Source of the DNA: Seminavis robusta
Lineage: Eukaryota; Bacillariophyta; Bacillariophyceae; Naviculales; Naviculaceae
Length of the DNA: 64,000 bases
Reading direction: 5' to 3'
NCBI GenBank assembly: GCA_903772945.1
Contig: CAICTM010000422.1
Location: 1 to 64,000 of the forward strand
In this document: positions 45,749 through 56,700 of the stretch, piece by piece
How the letters are laid out: every line of letters begins with the position of its first letter
Numbering within the stretch: the stretch's first letter is position 1
The notes under the pieces: model-generated
The model's database searches: none
What the model was told of the DNA's origin: nothing
Seen by the model: only the letters and a program-made list of their open reading frames with translations
Position numbers and translations under genes: made by a program

Positions 45749-48136
45749 ATGTCTGCTGACCTTCTAGTGCGTGGCAAGGCCCACGAGATCAAGTCCGTCT
45801 CCAAGGCTATCTTGGAGTTGACTGATGAAGCCACCCGCCAGTTTGTTACCACCAAGCTCCAGGACCTGTTTGATCCCATGGGATTCAGCGGTCAGAGCCT
45901 TGATGCGGCACGGCTCAACCAGTCGTTTTCCCTCCAGTCGGTGTGTATCATCGACGGCAAGGTCCAGCCCCTGACTGCACCGACTTTGGCAGAGAAGGAC
46001 AATGTCGTCTCTGTTATTGCCAGCATCAGTGACACCATCGGTGAGAGTATTCCCGTTCGTGTCCCCCATGATGCATTTACTGGTTTCGTCACCTCTTTGG
46101 CCTCCAAGCAGGTCGTTGACGACTTGAAGCTGGTCCACTTTGAAGCCAATCCGGCTTCGGAGCTGGCTGCTTCTGCCAGTACGGAGGAGACCCCAGTCGT
46201 GGTTGGCATGGAAGCCCTCCAGTTCGAGGGTGCCACTGCCGATGCAAAAACCCAGCCTTGGCTGGTGCTGTTGCCACTGATCTTACCACTCCCGAGGGGA
46301 GTTCAGTTCGACTTTGCGGCCACCCTCGATTCCGATCCGGCAACGGTGTCGAACTGGCCTTACGCCCAAGAATGGTTCCGTGCCCAGCAATACTTGGCAA
46401 AGCGTTGTGACAGTCGTTCTGTCACCGGCGCTGGAACTCTCTTCAAGATGGATGCCGTTGACATCACCTCCTGGACTGACAAGCACACCCTCGTGGACCC
46501 TAGGTCCATCCAGGCTTCAGCCATCCAGATGACTTTCAACGACCTCGATTCGGCCCTTGTCAAGGCCACTATCCAGTTCAGTTCGAATGCTCTCTGGAAA
46601 GAGCTTGGTGCAACGGTAGAGGTCCCAGTCCCAGTGACTCCCCCTGGTGCCACCCCTGGCGCTCCCGGTGGAACGCCATCGGATCTCCCCGAGATGTTCA
46701 GGGAATTTGGAACTACCATGACCGAGTCCATGATCAGAGCCAACACCAGCACCAGGTCCGGATCGGAACGGCAGCATGCTACCCAGATGCTCCGGACCAA
46801 AACCTGCTACCAGATCTTCTTCGGTCATTACGATGATGGTGTCTTTACCCCAGCCGTCCTCAAGCCTGACTTCGAGGCAGTTCTGGTTCCCACTCAGCCT
46901 TCCCCTGCCCAGCAAGCCGTAAGTTCGTGGGTCGAGTCTCTCATTACAGAGTCTCGCCAAAGCATGAACTACCGCGACCGAAGTGTTTTCTGGAGTTCCC
47001 AGGTGATCAACTCCAGTTTTACGAAGGCTCTTCGTGGCTTCAACTGGCTCAGTCTCTCTTTGGTCAAGGGCGGCAGTGCAGCCAAGAAACAGCTTTCGTT
47101 GGTCACATTTCTCCGTCCCAACCAACAGGCTCCTGAGTTTGAGTTGGTCAAAGATGAACAGACGTCTTTGGCTTCCTCTTCCTCCGTTGTTGTGGCAGAT
47201 TCGTTTGACAAGGACATTTCGGCCTTGGGAGATGGGATTTTGTTCTGTAAAGGTCGTTGCCTTCTCTTGAATGATGTGCTGGTTGCTATTCGCAACCTTC
47301 GTTGCCTTGCCAGCGGTATCGTCCAGAACTTTGACAAGACGTTGCTCGGCAAGTGCCTCCTCCAGATGGACTCCTTGCTTGAGAGTGATGGTGCCCGCGA
47401 GTGCAATGATAGCTTTGCAGGGTTCCCTCAGCCAGTGGTGCATCTCCTCTTGGAGGTTCAGAAGATCCTCTCTAACCTGGTGAAAGTGGCAAACAACACC
47501 ACGGTGATTCGCACCGTTCAGGCCGGCAACAGCAACTTCTCCCCACACATTTTCGAAGGGGTTATCGATGCTCTGAATGCGGCAGAGAAGATGGCGAGGG
47601 CCTTCCAGAATGCCCCTGCACCTCCAACAGATCAGATGACGGTCTTGGAGGCCCCGTTTGATTTGATGGGCATCCGCAAGCCCGTTGAGTTTCAGCCCAA
47701 GCGGCGTTTGGACGACTCTCATGGTTCTCAGTCCTTCCGCTCTCAGCTTGGGATGCCGGAGCCTTTCAAGCGAGTTCGGTTGAATCCAACACCGACTGTC
47801 AATCACAATCCCAGATTGGGTGCTGGCCCCAAGCCCGCGGCTTCGCCTGCCAATGGCAAGACCACGTTGGGGTTGCTCCAATACAAAGGGACTCCTCCCA
47901 AGTTTCCTATGTCGTTGCCTGCCATTGAGGACCCGACTTCGAAGCGACTCGAGATGGCTTGCCCCCAGTTCTTCTTTCGTGGATTCTCCTGTGAAAACCC
48001 GAAGTGCCACATGATTCACTTCGGTAAATGGCAGGAGTTCTCCCCACAGAGCAAGAAGGCTTTCACTGATTGTGTCGGTAAATTCAAATCGACCATCTCC
48101 TTTGCTCCAAACCAGGGCCCACTTGGTAGGCGCTGA
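45749..48136 (+). CDS. Fossil element part: Gag-like protein
   Basis: Long open frame (about 795 aa) from an ATG within the element. The C-terminus has a CCCH-type finger (CPQFFFRGFSCENPKCHMIH) in place of the usual CCHC knuckle. It is inferred to package the element RNA. It belongs to the element at 44068-53085. Confidence 0.7.
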   Translation: MSADLLVRGKAHEIKSVSKAILELTDEATRQFVTTKLQDLFDPMGFSGQSLDAARLNQSFSLQSVCIIDGKVQPLTAPTLAEKDNVVSVIASISDTIGESIPVRVPHDAFTGFVTSLASKQVVDDLKLVHFEANPASELAASASTEETPVVVGMEALQFEGATADAKTQPWLVLLPLILPLPRGVQFDFAATLDSDPATVSNWPYAQEWFRAQQYLAKRCDSRSVTGAGTLFKMDAVDITSWTDKHTLVDPRSIQASAIQMTFNDLDSALVKATIQFSSNALWKELGATVEVPVPVTPPGATPGAPGGTPSDLPEMFREFGTTMTESMIRANTSTRSGSERQHATQMLRTKTCYQIFFGHYDDGVFTPAVLKPDFEAVLVPTQPSPAQQAVSSWVESLITESRQSMNYRDRSVFWSSQVINSSFTKALRGFNWLSLSLVKGGSAAKKQLSLVTFLRPNQQAPEFELVKDEQTSLASSSSVVVADSFDKDISALGDGILFCKGRCLLLNDVLVAIRNLRCLASGIVQNFDKTLLGKCLLQMDSLLESDGARECNDSFAGFPQPVVHLLLEVQKILSNLVKVANNTTVIRTVQAGNSNFSPHIFEGVIDALNAAEKMARAFQNAPAPPTDQMTVLEAPFDLMGIRKPVEFQPKRRLDDSHGSQSFRSQLGMPEPFKRVRLNPTPTVNHNPRLGAGPKPAASPANGKTTLGLLQYKGTPPKFPMSLPAIEDPTSKRLEMACPQFFFRGFSCENPKCHMIHFGKWQEFSPQSKKAFTDCVGKFKSTISFAPNQGPLGRR

Positions 48137-48146
48137 GGCTCTTGCC

Positions 48147-50573
48147 ATGTCCTGTCTTCGTCTGAATAACCCATTTACTAATATACGCGTTTCAGATTTG
48201 ATTACAATTCCTTCTAGTTTTCGTAGGAAACCGGAATTGCTCCCGCCTCTAGCGGCTCGACTTGGCTGCGCCCCGCCCCAAGTTCATTCTGTGCCACTGT
48301 TCAAACGTCTCGACAAGTTTACTGGCGCTTTACCAACGATTCCTGAGACTCCCAAGTCACCACCGGTGCCCATGACTGTGGACGAGCTTGGAGATGGCCC
48401 TGATGGTGTAGACGGCATCGATCTTCCTGATGAACGAGCTTTCCCGAAGCCACGCAAGCCCTCGGATAAGGATCCTCGTCGGCATCCAAGCCCACGGCAT
48501 CCTACTCTCACGCAGTTCTACCGGAAGAAGGAGCTTAATCACTTCGCTGCCACCAAGTGCAGTGCACGGGTTCAGGCTATGGTCGACGAACCTAACGGTA
48601 AGGAGAATATCAATCAGTCGTTTCGTACCGTTCCAACTCGGCGCCATGTCTTGCTACCACTGTGGAAATCGGGTTTCATGACGCGAGAGAAGTGGGAAAC
48701 GATGGCAGCCACGGATGACGATGTCAAACTTTTCCTCGAACTGATGGATGAATTCGGTGACGTGGATTTCAACGACCTTCGGGGTTATCCTTCCGACTGG
48801 GAGAACATGACAGAAGTGGACCCCCATCGCGTCCGAATGGCCACCGCTGCTCTGCTGTTCTTCGATGGTGACGCTGCTGCTCTTGTCCGTTGGGTAGGAG
48901 GTCCGCATGTGAATGCTCATCGCAATGTTCCAGAGATGCTTCGCTACCTGAAAGGGAAGATCCCCGATGACATCTACGAAGACTGTGAGCGAATCTTTAT
49001 CCAGGGCATTCCACGGCACTGCAATGCCGATTCCACGGAGGAAAACTTCCAGCAGTTTTTCCAGTACGGGAATCACAAGAGCTGCGAAACGGCACCCGAG
49101 AAGTCTTACAAGACTCTGGTGAAGGATGTCAAAAAGGGTTACGTCTTACCTTTCGATAAGCGTGTCATTCCCTTTGTATTGAACTGTCACGTTACCCCCC
49201 AAGGCATGGTGGACCTGGACAACAAGTACAAGAAACCGAGAGTGATCTTTGACAGTTCTTTCCGTCCCACCCATTCCTCCGTTTCGATCAACGACTGGAC
49301 GGACTCTTCGTACGAAAACCCAGTTGTCTGTGTGGCTATCGAACAAGAGTTTATGAAATGGCTGTGGAATGCGCGGATTGACGCCGAGTTTGAGGAAATC
49401 TACCTTGGCGACGATGACGTCAGTGGTGCCTTCCGTTGGTTGAAATATCACCCCAATTTGGTTGCCATGCATACGAGTGTCCAGTGTGGTTTCGGCGTGT
49501 TCAATACCGGTGGCACTTTCGGAGACAATACAACTCCTTCCAACTGGGACCGGATTGCCCTTGCTCGTGCCTGGCTTGCTCGGTGGCTGTGGCTCAATGA
49601 GCCCAATGTGGTTGAAATGGCGCGCCAATATTTACCAACGATCCAGTTCACCCCAGAGCCGACGGAGGCTGAAATTGCCAGCTTTTCTAAAGCTACCCGT
49701 GATAGTCAGCATCAAGGCATCCATGACAGCGATGGTAATCGTCTCCCACCACCTTTCCTTCATCATGTTGATGATTGTGCTAAAGCTGATGTGAGGGCTA
49801 CTATGGAGCGCACGATTGCATGCAGCGTCGTTAGCCTTTACAAGATTCTCGGTGAGCCCTCCCCTGACATCAGCAACCCATTGAGTTTGGAGAAGTTGGA
49901 TCCCCTCCATGGCCATTTGCGCCAGATTGTTGGCCGCCATTGGAACACACGGCGATTGTCTATCTCCATGTTGGAGCACAAGAAAACTGAGCTCATTTCC
50001 CGCCTCGAGGATTGGCTCCAGAAGGATCGGTTCTCATTGCTCGAGGGTGCTGAGCTCCTAGGCGTCTTGGAAAACCACACACGCTATGTGGTGTGGGCAC
50101 GCCCTTGGTTCTTTGCCCTCCAGAATCGGATGCGTACCTTGTTGCAGCGCCTCTATTTCACCCAGCGCAAAACCTGGGAACGAATTGGCAAGCAGAAGGC
50201 AGCCGACTTGCATGCAGAGCTACCTGAGGCTCTCTGGAAACGTGTCAAAAACATCTTGGCACGGGAGAAAGCCCTCCTGATTTGGCGCAACAAAGGAACC
50301 CAGACGGTCGATTCGTCCCTTCGCAGTTCCTTGTCCAACATTCTCCATTACTTGAAGTCGGATCCTATTCCGTTTGAGGCCAAGATCGGAACCATCATTC
50401 CCAGAGACCCCCACGCTATCGCCTGGGGCGATGCCAGTGAATATGGCGCTGGTGGTTACAGCCCCCAACTCAAGTTCTGGTTTGACATTGTTTGGAGTGA
50501 CCGTGTTCGTCGATGCCTGAAGCTGGACCCCTCTTCGCCAACTTCATCCACATCAATCATTTGGAGTTCTTGA
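48147..50573 (+). CDS. Fossil element part: reverse transcriptase and RNase H
   Basis: Reverse-transcriptase fold with GDDDVSGAFRWL (first catalytic Asp region) and HHVDDC, the counterpart of YxDD. RNase H-like text AWGDASEYGAGG follows. The similarity is to DIRS-superfamily polymerases rather than LINEs. No methylase or integrase of the retroviral type is seen. Confidence 0.8.
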   Translation: MSCLRLNNPFTNIRVSDLITIPSSFRRKPELLPPLAARLGCAPPQVHSVPLFKRLDKFTGALPTIPETPKSPPVPMTVDELGDGPDGVDGIDLPDERAFPKPRKPSDKDPRRHPSPRHPTLTQFYRKKELNHFAATKCSARVQAMVDEPNGKENINQSFRTVPTRRHVLLPLWKSGFMTREKWETMAATDDDVKLFLELMDEFGDVDFNDLRGYPSDWENMTEVDPHRVRMATAALLFFDGDAAALVRWVGGPHVNAHRNVPEMLRYLKGKIPDDIYEDCERIFIQGIPRHCNADSTEENFQQFFQYGNHKSCETAPEKSYKTLVKDVKKGYVLPFDKRVIPFVLNCHVTPQGMVDLDNKYKKPRVIFDSSFRPTHSSVSINDWTDSSYENPVVCVAIEQEFMKWLWNARIDAEFEEIYLGDDDVSGAFRWLKYHPNLVAMHTSVQCGFGVFNTGGTFGDNTTPSNWDRIALARAWLARWLWLNEPNVVEMARQYLPTIQFTPEPTEAEIASFSKATRDSQHQGIHDSDGNRLPPPFLHHVDDCAKADVRATMERTIACSVVSLYKILGEPSPDISNPLSLEKLDPLHGHLRQIVGRHWNTRRLSISMLEHKKTELISRLEDWLQKDRFSLLEGAELLGVLENHTRYVVWARPWFFALQNRMRTLLQRLYFTQRKTWERIGKQKAADLHAELPEALWKRVKNILAREKALLIWRNKGTQTVDSSLRSSLSNILHYLKSDPIPFEAKIGTIIPRDPHAIAWGDASEYGAGGYSPQLKFWFDIVWSDRVRRCLKLDPSSPTSSTSIIWSS

Positions 50574-50983
50574 CGATCATTCTGGAACTGGCTGGCTGCC
50601 ATCGATTGCCCTCCGGTTTTCTCTCTCTCCGAGGAGGAAAGCTGAAAGTTTTTCCTTGATGGGTGGCCGAAATCTCCGGTGGTGTTGATCTTTGGTCCTA
50701 CAACACGTCGTCTGTTTCTTGGGCGATTCGTGCCACCACCAAGTCCACCACCAGGGTCGCGTTTGCTTTGGCGTTTTACTGTTGATTGTTTGCGAACCTC
50801 TGGCATCATTATCACTGCTCAGCATATTGCCGTTGTTGAAAATATCCTGGCCGATTTTATCTCACGTCCCCCCCATTTTTACCTCTCTCATCGTGAACGG
50901 GCTGAGCAGCTGTACCAGAAGTTCAGCTTCATGCGAAACTGGAGTTCTTTCCGCCCAAGTCCCGCCTTGCTACAGCTCCTCTC

Positions 50984-52249
50984 TTGGAGTCTATTCTCCA
51001 GATCTCCAATGGAGGTACCAAGTCTTCCAAGCGAGCTGGGACAGCTCGTTCCCACCAAGTGCATTTCATCGGGTTCGCTTATGATTTAGACTGGACCACT
51101 CCAGTCCCAATCTCCCCTCCAATTTTGGAGATCAAAGACGCCGATCCCGAAGCCATCCAACTGGCTTTGTGTATGTATGCCGAGCATCTCTGGTCCGACG
51201 GCAGTCTGTATTGTCGGCGCATCAAGGGGAGTACTATCAAAACCTATATCCGTAATGCAGCTGCCCTTCTCCTGAAGGCATCCCAGACCTTTTGCGACTA
51301 CCGCAAAGATTCTCATTTCTCGGAATCCATGGGCCATCATCTAAAATCGATTTACGATAATATCGACAAGTATGAGAAGGCAATCCAGCGGCGCGAAGCT
51401 TTCAAGCTCCCAATGTTGTACGATGCTATTGCGCGAGCCAAGGTAGCTCCTTTGTCTGACCACATTGACGAAGTCTTTGCCGATTGGTATGTTGTTGCTC
51501 TTCGCGCTGGACTCCGAAAGGTTGAGTGGGCTCAGCCCGAATCGACCCACATTGATCCTGATTTTCCCTATCGGAACATCTATGGTGATCCTTACGCTTT
51601 CTGCTTGGGTGATGTCCAAGTAAAGCTTTACAACGGCACAATCCTGGAAGGTGCCGCTATTCTTGGTACTGCTGACAACCCCATTGACGTGTCAATGGTG
51701 GCTGAACTTTGGCTGTGCTTCCGCCAGCAGAAGAATAGAGAGAATGGGCAGTGGCGACTCTTTGTTGCTTTGTTCGGGTACCCCCACCTCTGTATGGTCT
51801 GCGCCATGTTTCGAATCCTGCGGCGCTTTATCCGTCTTCGAAGCCTTGAGGATGTGAAAACCCCTTTGTCGGTGTTTGTCTACAATCGATATGGCCATGT
51901 CCATTCAGTTCATCCCCAGGCTATCCTCAAGTCTATGCGTGCCATTGCTGCATCTCAGTTTGGGTTTTCCCCGAGCAAAGATAAGACGAAACTTCGTCGT
52001 TGGAGTTCCCACTCTCTCCGAGTGGGCGCTTGCGTGCTTCTCTTCGAAGCCGGTTATAACGAGATCCAAATCCAATGGCTCCTGCGCTGGAAATCCAACG
52101 CCTTTATGGACTACTTGCGAAACACTCTGGGACTGGCTCGTCGCCACGCCGACATCCTGCGCCAGAAGACATTTGCTCCTGGCGACTCTATGCCTTACCT
52201 TATGTCGTTCGCTGGCAATCATCCCCCCACTGCTATTGCAGTTGTCTAA
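50984..52249 (+). CDS. Fossil element part: tyrosine recombinase
   Basis: About 420 aa. An N-terminal SAM-like helical region is followed by a catalytic half. It contains AGLRKVEW (first Arg), SHSLRVGACVLLFEAG (His-x-x-Arg box), a LRWKS position and a following Tyr in FMDYL. This is the integrase of the DIRS/Ngaro type and explains the lack of target duplication. Confidence 0.8.
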   Translation: MESILQISNGGTKSSKRAGTARSHQVHFIGFAYDLDWTTPVPISPPILEIKDADPEAIQLALCMYAEHLWSDGSLYCRRIKGSTIKTYIRNAAALLLKASQTFCDYRKDSHFSESMGHHLKSIYDNIDKYEKAIQRREAFKLPMLYDAIARAKVAPLSDHIDEVFADWYVVALRAGLRKVEWAQPESTHIDPDFPYRNIYGDPYAFCLGDVQVKLYNGTILEGAAILGTADNPIDVSMVAELWLCFRQQKNRENGQWRLFVALFGYPHLCMVCAMFRILRRFIRLRSLEDVKTPLSVFVYNRYGHVHSVHPQAILKSMRAIAASQFGFSPSKDKTKLRRWSSHSLRVGACVLLFEAGYNEIQIQWLLRWKSNAFMDYLRNTLGLARRHADILRQKTFAPGDSMPYLMSFAGNHPPTAIAVV

Positions 52250-52413
52250 ACAAATAGCTCTGCATTATTCCCCTTTTCGTGTGCAAAGCTTTGCCTTCGT
52301 GGGTTTTTCCCCTCTAGAGTAGGTGGTTTCTCCCACTCCAGCCGTCCGCTGACTCAGTTGACATGGGGCTTCCGGCAGCTGTGTCTACGACACGCTGCTT
52401 CGTCAGCTGGACA

Positions 52414-52660
52414 TGGGCTACTCAGTTCAATGTCGGTTTCCAACGGTTTTGGCTAGGTGCACCAGATTGCACCTTCCAACGGTTTTGGATCCCAACGGTT
52501 TTGGATTGGTGCACTAGATAGCACCGTTCCCAAACTCTAGCACTATCGTTTCGACACTGCACACACATGTGTATTTAGTCGTCCCTTAATAGTCCTAGTG
52601 AACTGCCCATGTCATCCGGGGTGCGGACGGCTGAGGCGGTGGCTGGGGGTCGAGGAAGAC
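52414..52660 (+). repeat. Split direct repeat B1
   Basis: Begins GGGCTACTCAGTTCAATGTC and ends GTCGAGGAAGAC. It is repeated almost exactly at 52841-53085. Both copies carry three internal CAACGGTTTTGG motifs. Confidence 0.9.
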
Positions 52661-52840
52661 CTATCGCCATGACTCTAACAGAGCAATGTGGAAGCAAACT
52701 TGTCTCCTGCACTGGACTGGTACGTGCACCGTAGATAGGGTTAGGGGTTTATCAGGAGGATACAGTCGTAGGAGCCAATCCAAGCACACTTGGCTGTAGC
52801 CACAATCGTAAGAGGACAATGGCGTCCTTTTCTTTTTAAG
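52661..52840 (+). repeat. Split direct repeat A2
   Basis: Second copy of the left-end repeat, lying between B1 and B2. This order (B1-A2-B2) lets a circular copy be regenerated by recombination in the family. Confidence 0.85.
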
Positions 52841-53085
52841 GGGCTACTCAGTTCAATGTCGGTTTCCAACGGTTTTGGCTAGGTGCACCAGATTGCACCT
52901 TCCAACGGTTTTGGATCCCAACGGTTTTGGATTGGTGCACTAGATAGCACCGTTCCCAAACTCTAGCACTTCGTTTCGACACTGCACACACAGGTGTATT
53001 TAGTCGTCCCTAAATAGTCCTAGTGAACTGCCCATGTCATCCGGAGTGCGGACGGCTGAGGCGGTGGCTGGGAGTCGAGGAAGAC
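52841..53085 (+). repeat. Split direct repeat B2, right end of element
   Basis: Second copy of B. It ends GTCGAGGAAGAC at 53085, after which host coding sequence resumes (TCCGTCATCAACAATAAG). Confidence 0.9.
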
Positions 53086-53279
53086 TCCGTCATCAACAAT
53101 AAGAAGCTTTTGGGAGGGTGCTGACGTAAATCCTCGAAAACGCGCACCAGTTTTTGTGGCAACAGTCGAGGCAACTCACATGCATGCGCTGGGAACAACT
53201 CTGGGAACTTCTCACCCCTATAACGATACCAAAACACACGGAGAGCCCTCTCCCTGCTTTTGGCTGAGAAGTGGTCCAA
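53086..53279 (-). pseudogene. 5' part of the host gene split by the retroelement
   Basis: Open minus-strand frame (FSAKSRERALRVFWYRYRG ... HPPKSFLLLMT) that ends at the element boundary and continues in the same frame at 44067. The true start was not found: there is no ATG in this frame here, so an upstream exon within 53280-53760 is likely. See the entry at 43049 for the rest of the gene. Confidence 0.5.
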
Positions 53280-53759
53280 GCCCTACTCTGTGGTTCGCTC
53301 CTACTGGTACCGTACATTTCTGCCCGACTGAGCAGCATTGCCCTTGCTCACGCAGCTAAAATGTGCCTCCGTGTTCCTCTGTTCCCCGTGTTCCTGGTGC
53401 CTCTAAGGTAAGGTAGGGTGAGCTCTCGGCATTGGGGCGATCGTGGCGCTCTAGCCCCCCGACCTCACCTCTAACCGCATAGTAATCAACTGTTTCGAAG
53501 GGAGATGGACATTTCGAAGCTACGTCACACCATTCATCTTCGAACTAGCCACGCTAGTCCGTAAAGCTACCGGTATTGGCTAGCCTAGCTAGGTCGACAA
53601 CAGAAGTGACAGTAATAATGGCAACAAGTATTCGCTACTAGTATTGCCATGGGTCGCTATTGCGGCACTTCCACACATGTTCAAGGCCTCGCTCTGCCCT
53701 TGATCCCCTTAGTCCTTATCCGGTTCGACCAAGAGTCCTTCTTTCTCACTACGCACTTT
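53280..53759. other. Intergenic or unresolved first exon
   Basis: May hold the first exon and promoter of the split gene. A minus-strand ATG frame starts at 53338 but cannot be joined with confidence. Nothing else is seen. Confidence 0.4.
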
Positions 53760-56700
53760 CTAGATTTCCACAACTGACATCTGACGCATATCGTCACTCA
53801 CTCCTGCGACCACGACGGAATCGGTCTCGCTCATCATCGGAGATGGACATCCACTTGAGAGGGGTGGAGAACTCGCTGCTGATGCGCTTGTCGTCGAATT
53901 ATTCCCAGATGGGTCCGCTCCGCGTTTCTCGCCGTCGCCATGAAGCCTCGACCAGACACGAGAAAAGAAAGCCTTCTGGGATCCCGTCTTCAGAGCCGCA
54001 GTTTGCTCCTTCCTAAGCTTCTTGAGGTCGGCTAGTTTCTCCTTCAGTTCAGGAGGTACCATGCGACATTCCATCATGTGTGTGTGAACGGAGACAAAGT
54101 TAGATTCCACTGCATTGACGCTGGACCAGAAGAACTTTCGACCGTCAACCTGGCCAGCACAGTGCTTGCACTCAACTCCGATGCAGCCGACGTCCTTCAA
54201 GCGCCTCTTGTTGCGGTCAGCTTCAGTGAAGCGACAGGGCTGCAGCTGTTCCATAACCACGTAGAGAAACTCGGCAATGAATGGCTTGTCTTCGGGCAGG
54301 ACCAACGCACGACTTGCAGTGGTCACATTGAACGCGACTTGAGCTAGGATGTCCAGCGACATGGACGTCGTCTCTGGTTTGTTTGGATCGCGGCCGAAAC
54401 GGATACCTCTTGGGGTGTCAACCAAGCCAATCTTCTTTGCGGAAGTAATCCAGTACTGCCGAGTTGCCAAGCCCTTGGAACCCTTCGAGCTCGCACGCTG
54501 GAGGTCCAGAAACATTTCTCGGACATCTACAGGAAGCATCTTGCACTCGCCGAAATGGAAGCGCTGAATGTCTGCAACAGATTGATAGATCCTCGAGATG
54601 GAGAAGGGAAAGCAAACGGCTCTATTCGATCGTAACTTTGATGGCTGATTGACGCAATGGATGCATCCGATGCCAACCTGACCGACGGTAATCGAGAACG
54701 TTGTTGGTGCTCTCACAGCGATATCCTCTGCAGTAGCCGAGAAGGCGCAAACTTGGGACCTCAAGAAGCACCGAAGTGGGCTAAGGGCCATCTTATCCTC
54801 TGGTAGAGAAAGATTGATCTTGCCAGTGAAAAACTTGTCAGGATCTGCAGTTCCGTTTTCTGCGGCTGAAGTTTCCGACGACATCGAGTCCAAACGAGCA
54901 ATAGGCCGCGCGCTCGAACTGGTGGTCTGCTGGTCTGGGACACGGGTATCCTCACATTTTGATTTATCCGCAGTCGACGATTCCGCTGGCGACTCTTTGG
55001 ATCCCGCTTTGCTTGCTGGGTCACTGCCATCTGTGAGGCGGTGCGTGGCCTTGCTACTGTTCAGGCGAACGCCTGATGGGCCATCTTCGAGCCCAAGCGA
55101 ATGCGCGGCTTTGATGAAGTATTGCATAGTTGTTCCCGTGCTCCTCGTATGCTTTACTTTCAATTCCGCCAGCCTTTCCTTCAACGCGGACGGAACAAAC
55201 TTGCACTGCAAGAAGTGATCAAGCTTCATGTCAATGACTGTTCGGTAGATCCGTTTGATGGACGACGGGTAGCAAACTGCCCGCTTCACACGATCACTAC
55301 TGCGCGTTGTATGGCGACAGTGGATACAACGCAGCCCAACTTGATCAACCACAACGGCGTGTTTGCGACCCGGTGCCGGTGCGTCCACGTCACTCTTCGT
55401 GGCCGTGAACACCTCAATGTTCTAGTGGGAGAGGAGTGTTGGTGAGAGACCGACTCCATAGCAAGTTGTCTGAATCGTAGCAAACACGCGCTTACCTCAC
55501 GAACGACACAAAGAGTTTCGCTAAGAGAAATCCTGTCCTGGGGAAGGGCAAGTAACAAAAGTGGTCCATCCTTGCCTTTTCCATCTTCGGCATTATCAGA
55601 GCTCTTTGCATTATCGCATGAAGGAGAACCATCGAGCATCGACCGGCTATCCGCAGCCGATACACTCCTTTGAGAAGGAGGATCAACAGGCATAGCGTTC
55701 CTGCCACCGCCCATAGGCGAATGGTGTGGTGGAGGCTTGTGGTGCATTGGCCGAGCCCTACCGTAGTAGGGGCTTGGGTGATAAGGAGAATGCCCGCTGT
55801 GGTAAGCATCATGGTCAAGGCCGGAATCAAAATGTGGTAGTCGGCGATGGTCTTCATGGGGCATAGGCATGGGATCCCTTTCACGACTCTGTGTCCATCC
55901 ACGGTTCGACTCGATATCGTCTCTGAACTGCATGGTGGGGCTTCCAGAGTGAGGATGGTGATAGTTTGTTGGGCTTCGTCTGGGCCCAGAAGTTGGTGAC
56001 GGGAGGGGTGGCTGCCACGCGTCCGGATGCGACCAACGTCTACCATGATGAGCAGCCGCCGCCCCCGCTGCTGCGGCATGGGAAGGTGAACCATGATGGT
56101 GGTGATAGCCGACTTCTTGCGGTGGAGGAGGAGGATAATGCATGTGGTGGCTCCGAGGAGGCGGCGGAATACCCCTTGACCTTGAGTGGTCGGACATGCT
56201 ACCCATTTCGTCATCCCGGTACGACCCCGGGGGGCTTGGGCTTGAATGACGGTGATGGTGGTGGTAGTGATGATGCGGAGGTGGCCCTCCCATATTGTGA
56301 TGATGAAAAGACCTGCTATGTTCCGAACCGTACCTTGGACTCTCTCGTGCTGGAGGCATCCCGTGGTAGTAAGACATTTCATCACCACGCGAATCCCACG
56401 ACAGAGACCGATTGAAAAACGAAGGAGGCCTTCGTAGATCTCTCATATCCATGCCCGTGGGCGACCTTGAAGGAGGGTCGTTCCTGGGCATGGGAGGAGA
56501 TACCTTGGTTCGCTTTGAAGTTGGCGGGACAAATTCTGCCGGTAGTGCAGGCGAAAACTCTTCGTTGGGCCTAGAATGATGCCAAAAGCTCCTCTTTAGC
56601 GGCTCTGGTGGGGCCATGAATGATCCGCCACCACTACTGGAAGTTCTCGAAAGCGGTGGCAAGCCTCTTCCCCTTGCTGGACTAGGCGGGACAACAGAAG

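Larger units (their letters stand above)
44068..53085 (+). mobile_element. Tyrosine-recombinase (DIRS superfamily, Ngaro/PAT-like) retroelement, fossil
   Basis: About 9.0 kb, oriented plus. Ends follow the split-direct-repeat plan: A1 at the left, then coding parts, then B1-A2-B2 at the right. Parts in order: Gag-like protein with a CCCH zinc finger, reverse transcriptase with RNase H, tyrosine recombinase. No target duplication is seen, as expected for recombinase insertion. The B copies differ by about 2 percent and the A copies by roughly 10 percent, so it is not brand new but still young. It looks largely whole, with about one apparent break. It sits inside a minus-strand host gene. Confidence 0.85.

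Noticed and set aside
46517-48148. 543-codon open frame on the minus strand
   Set aside because: It mirrors the Gag-like frame of the element on plus, has no domain, and arises from codon bias.
52414-53085. The ~245-bp direct repeats taken as LTRs
   Set aside because: They lie next to each other at one end with the left-end repeat between them, which is the split-direct-repeat plan of tyrosine-recombinase elements; there is no retroviral integrase.
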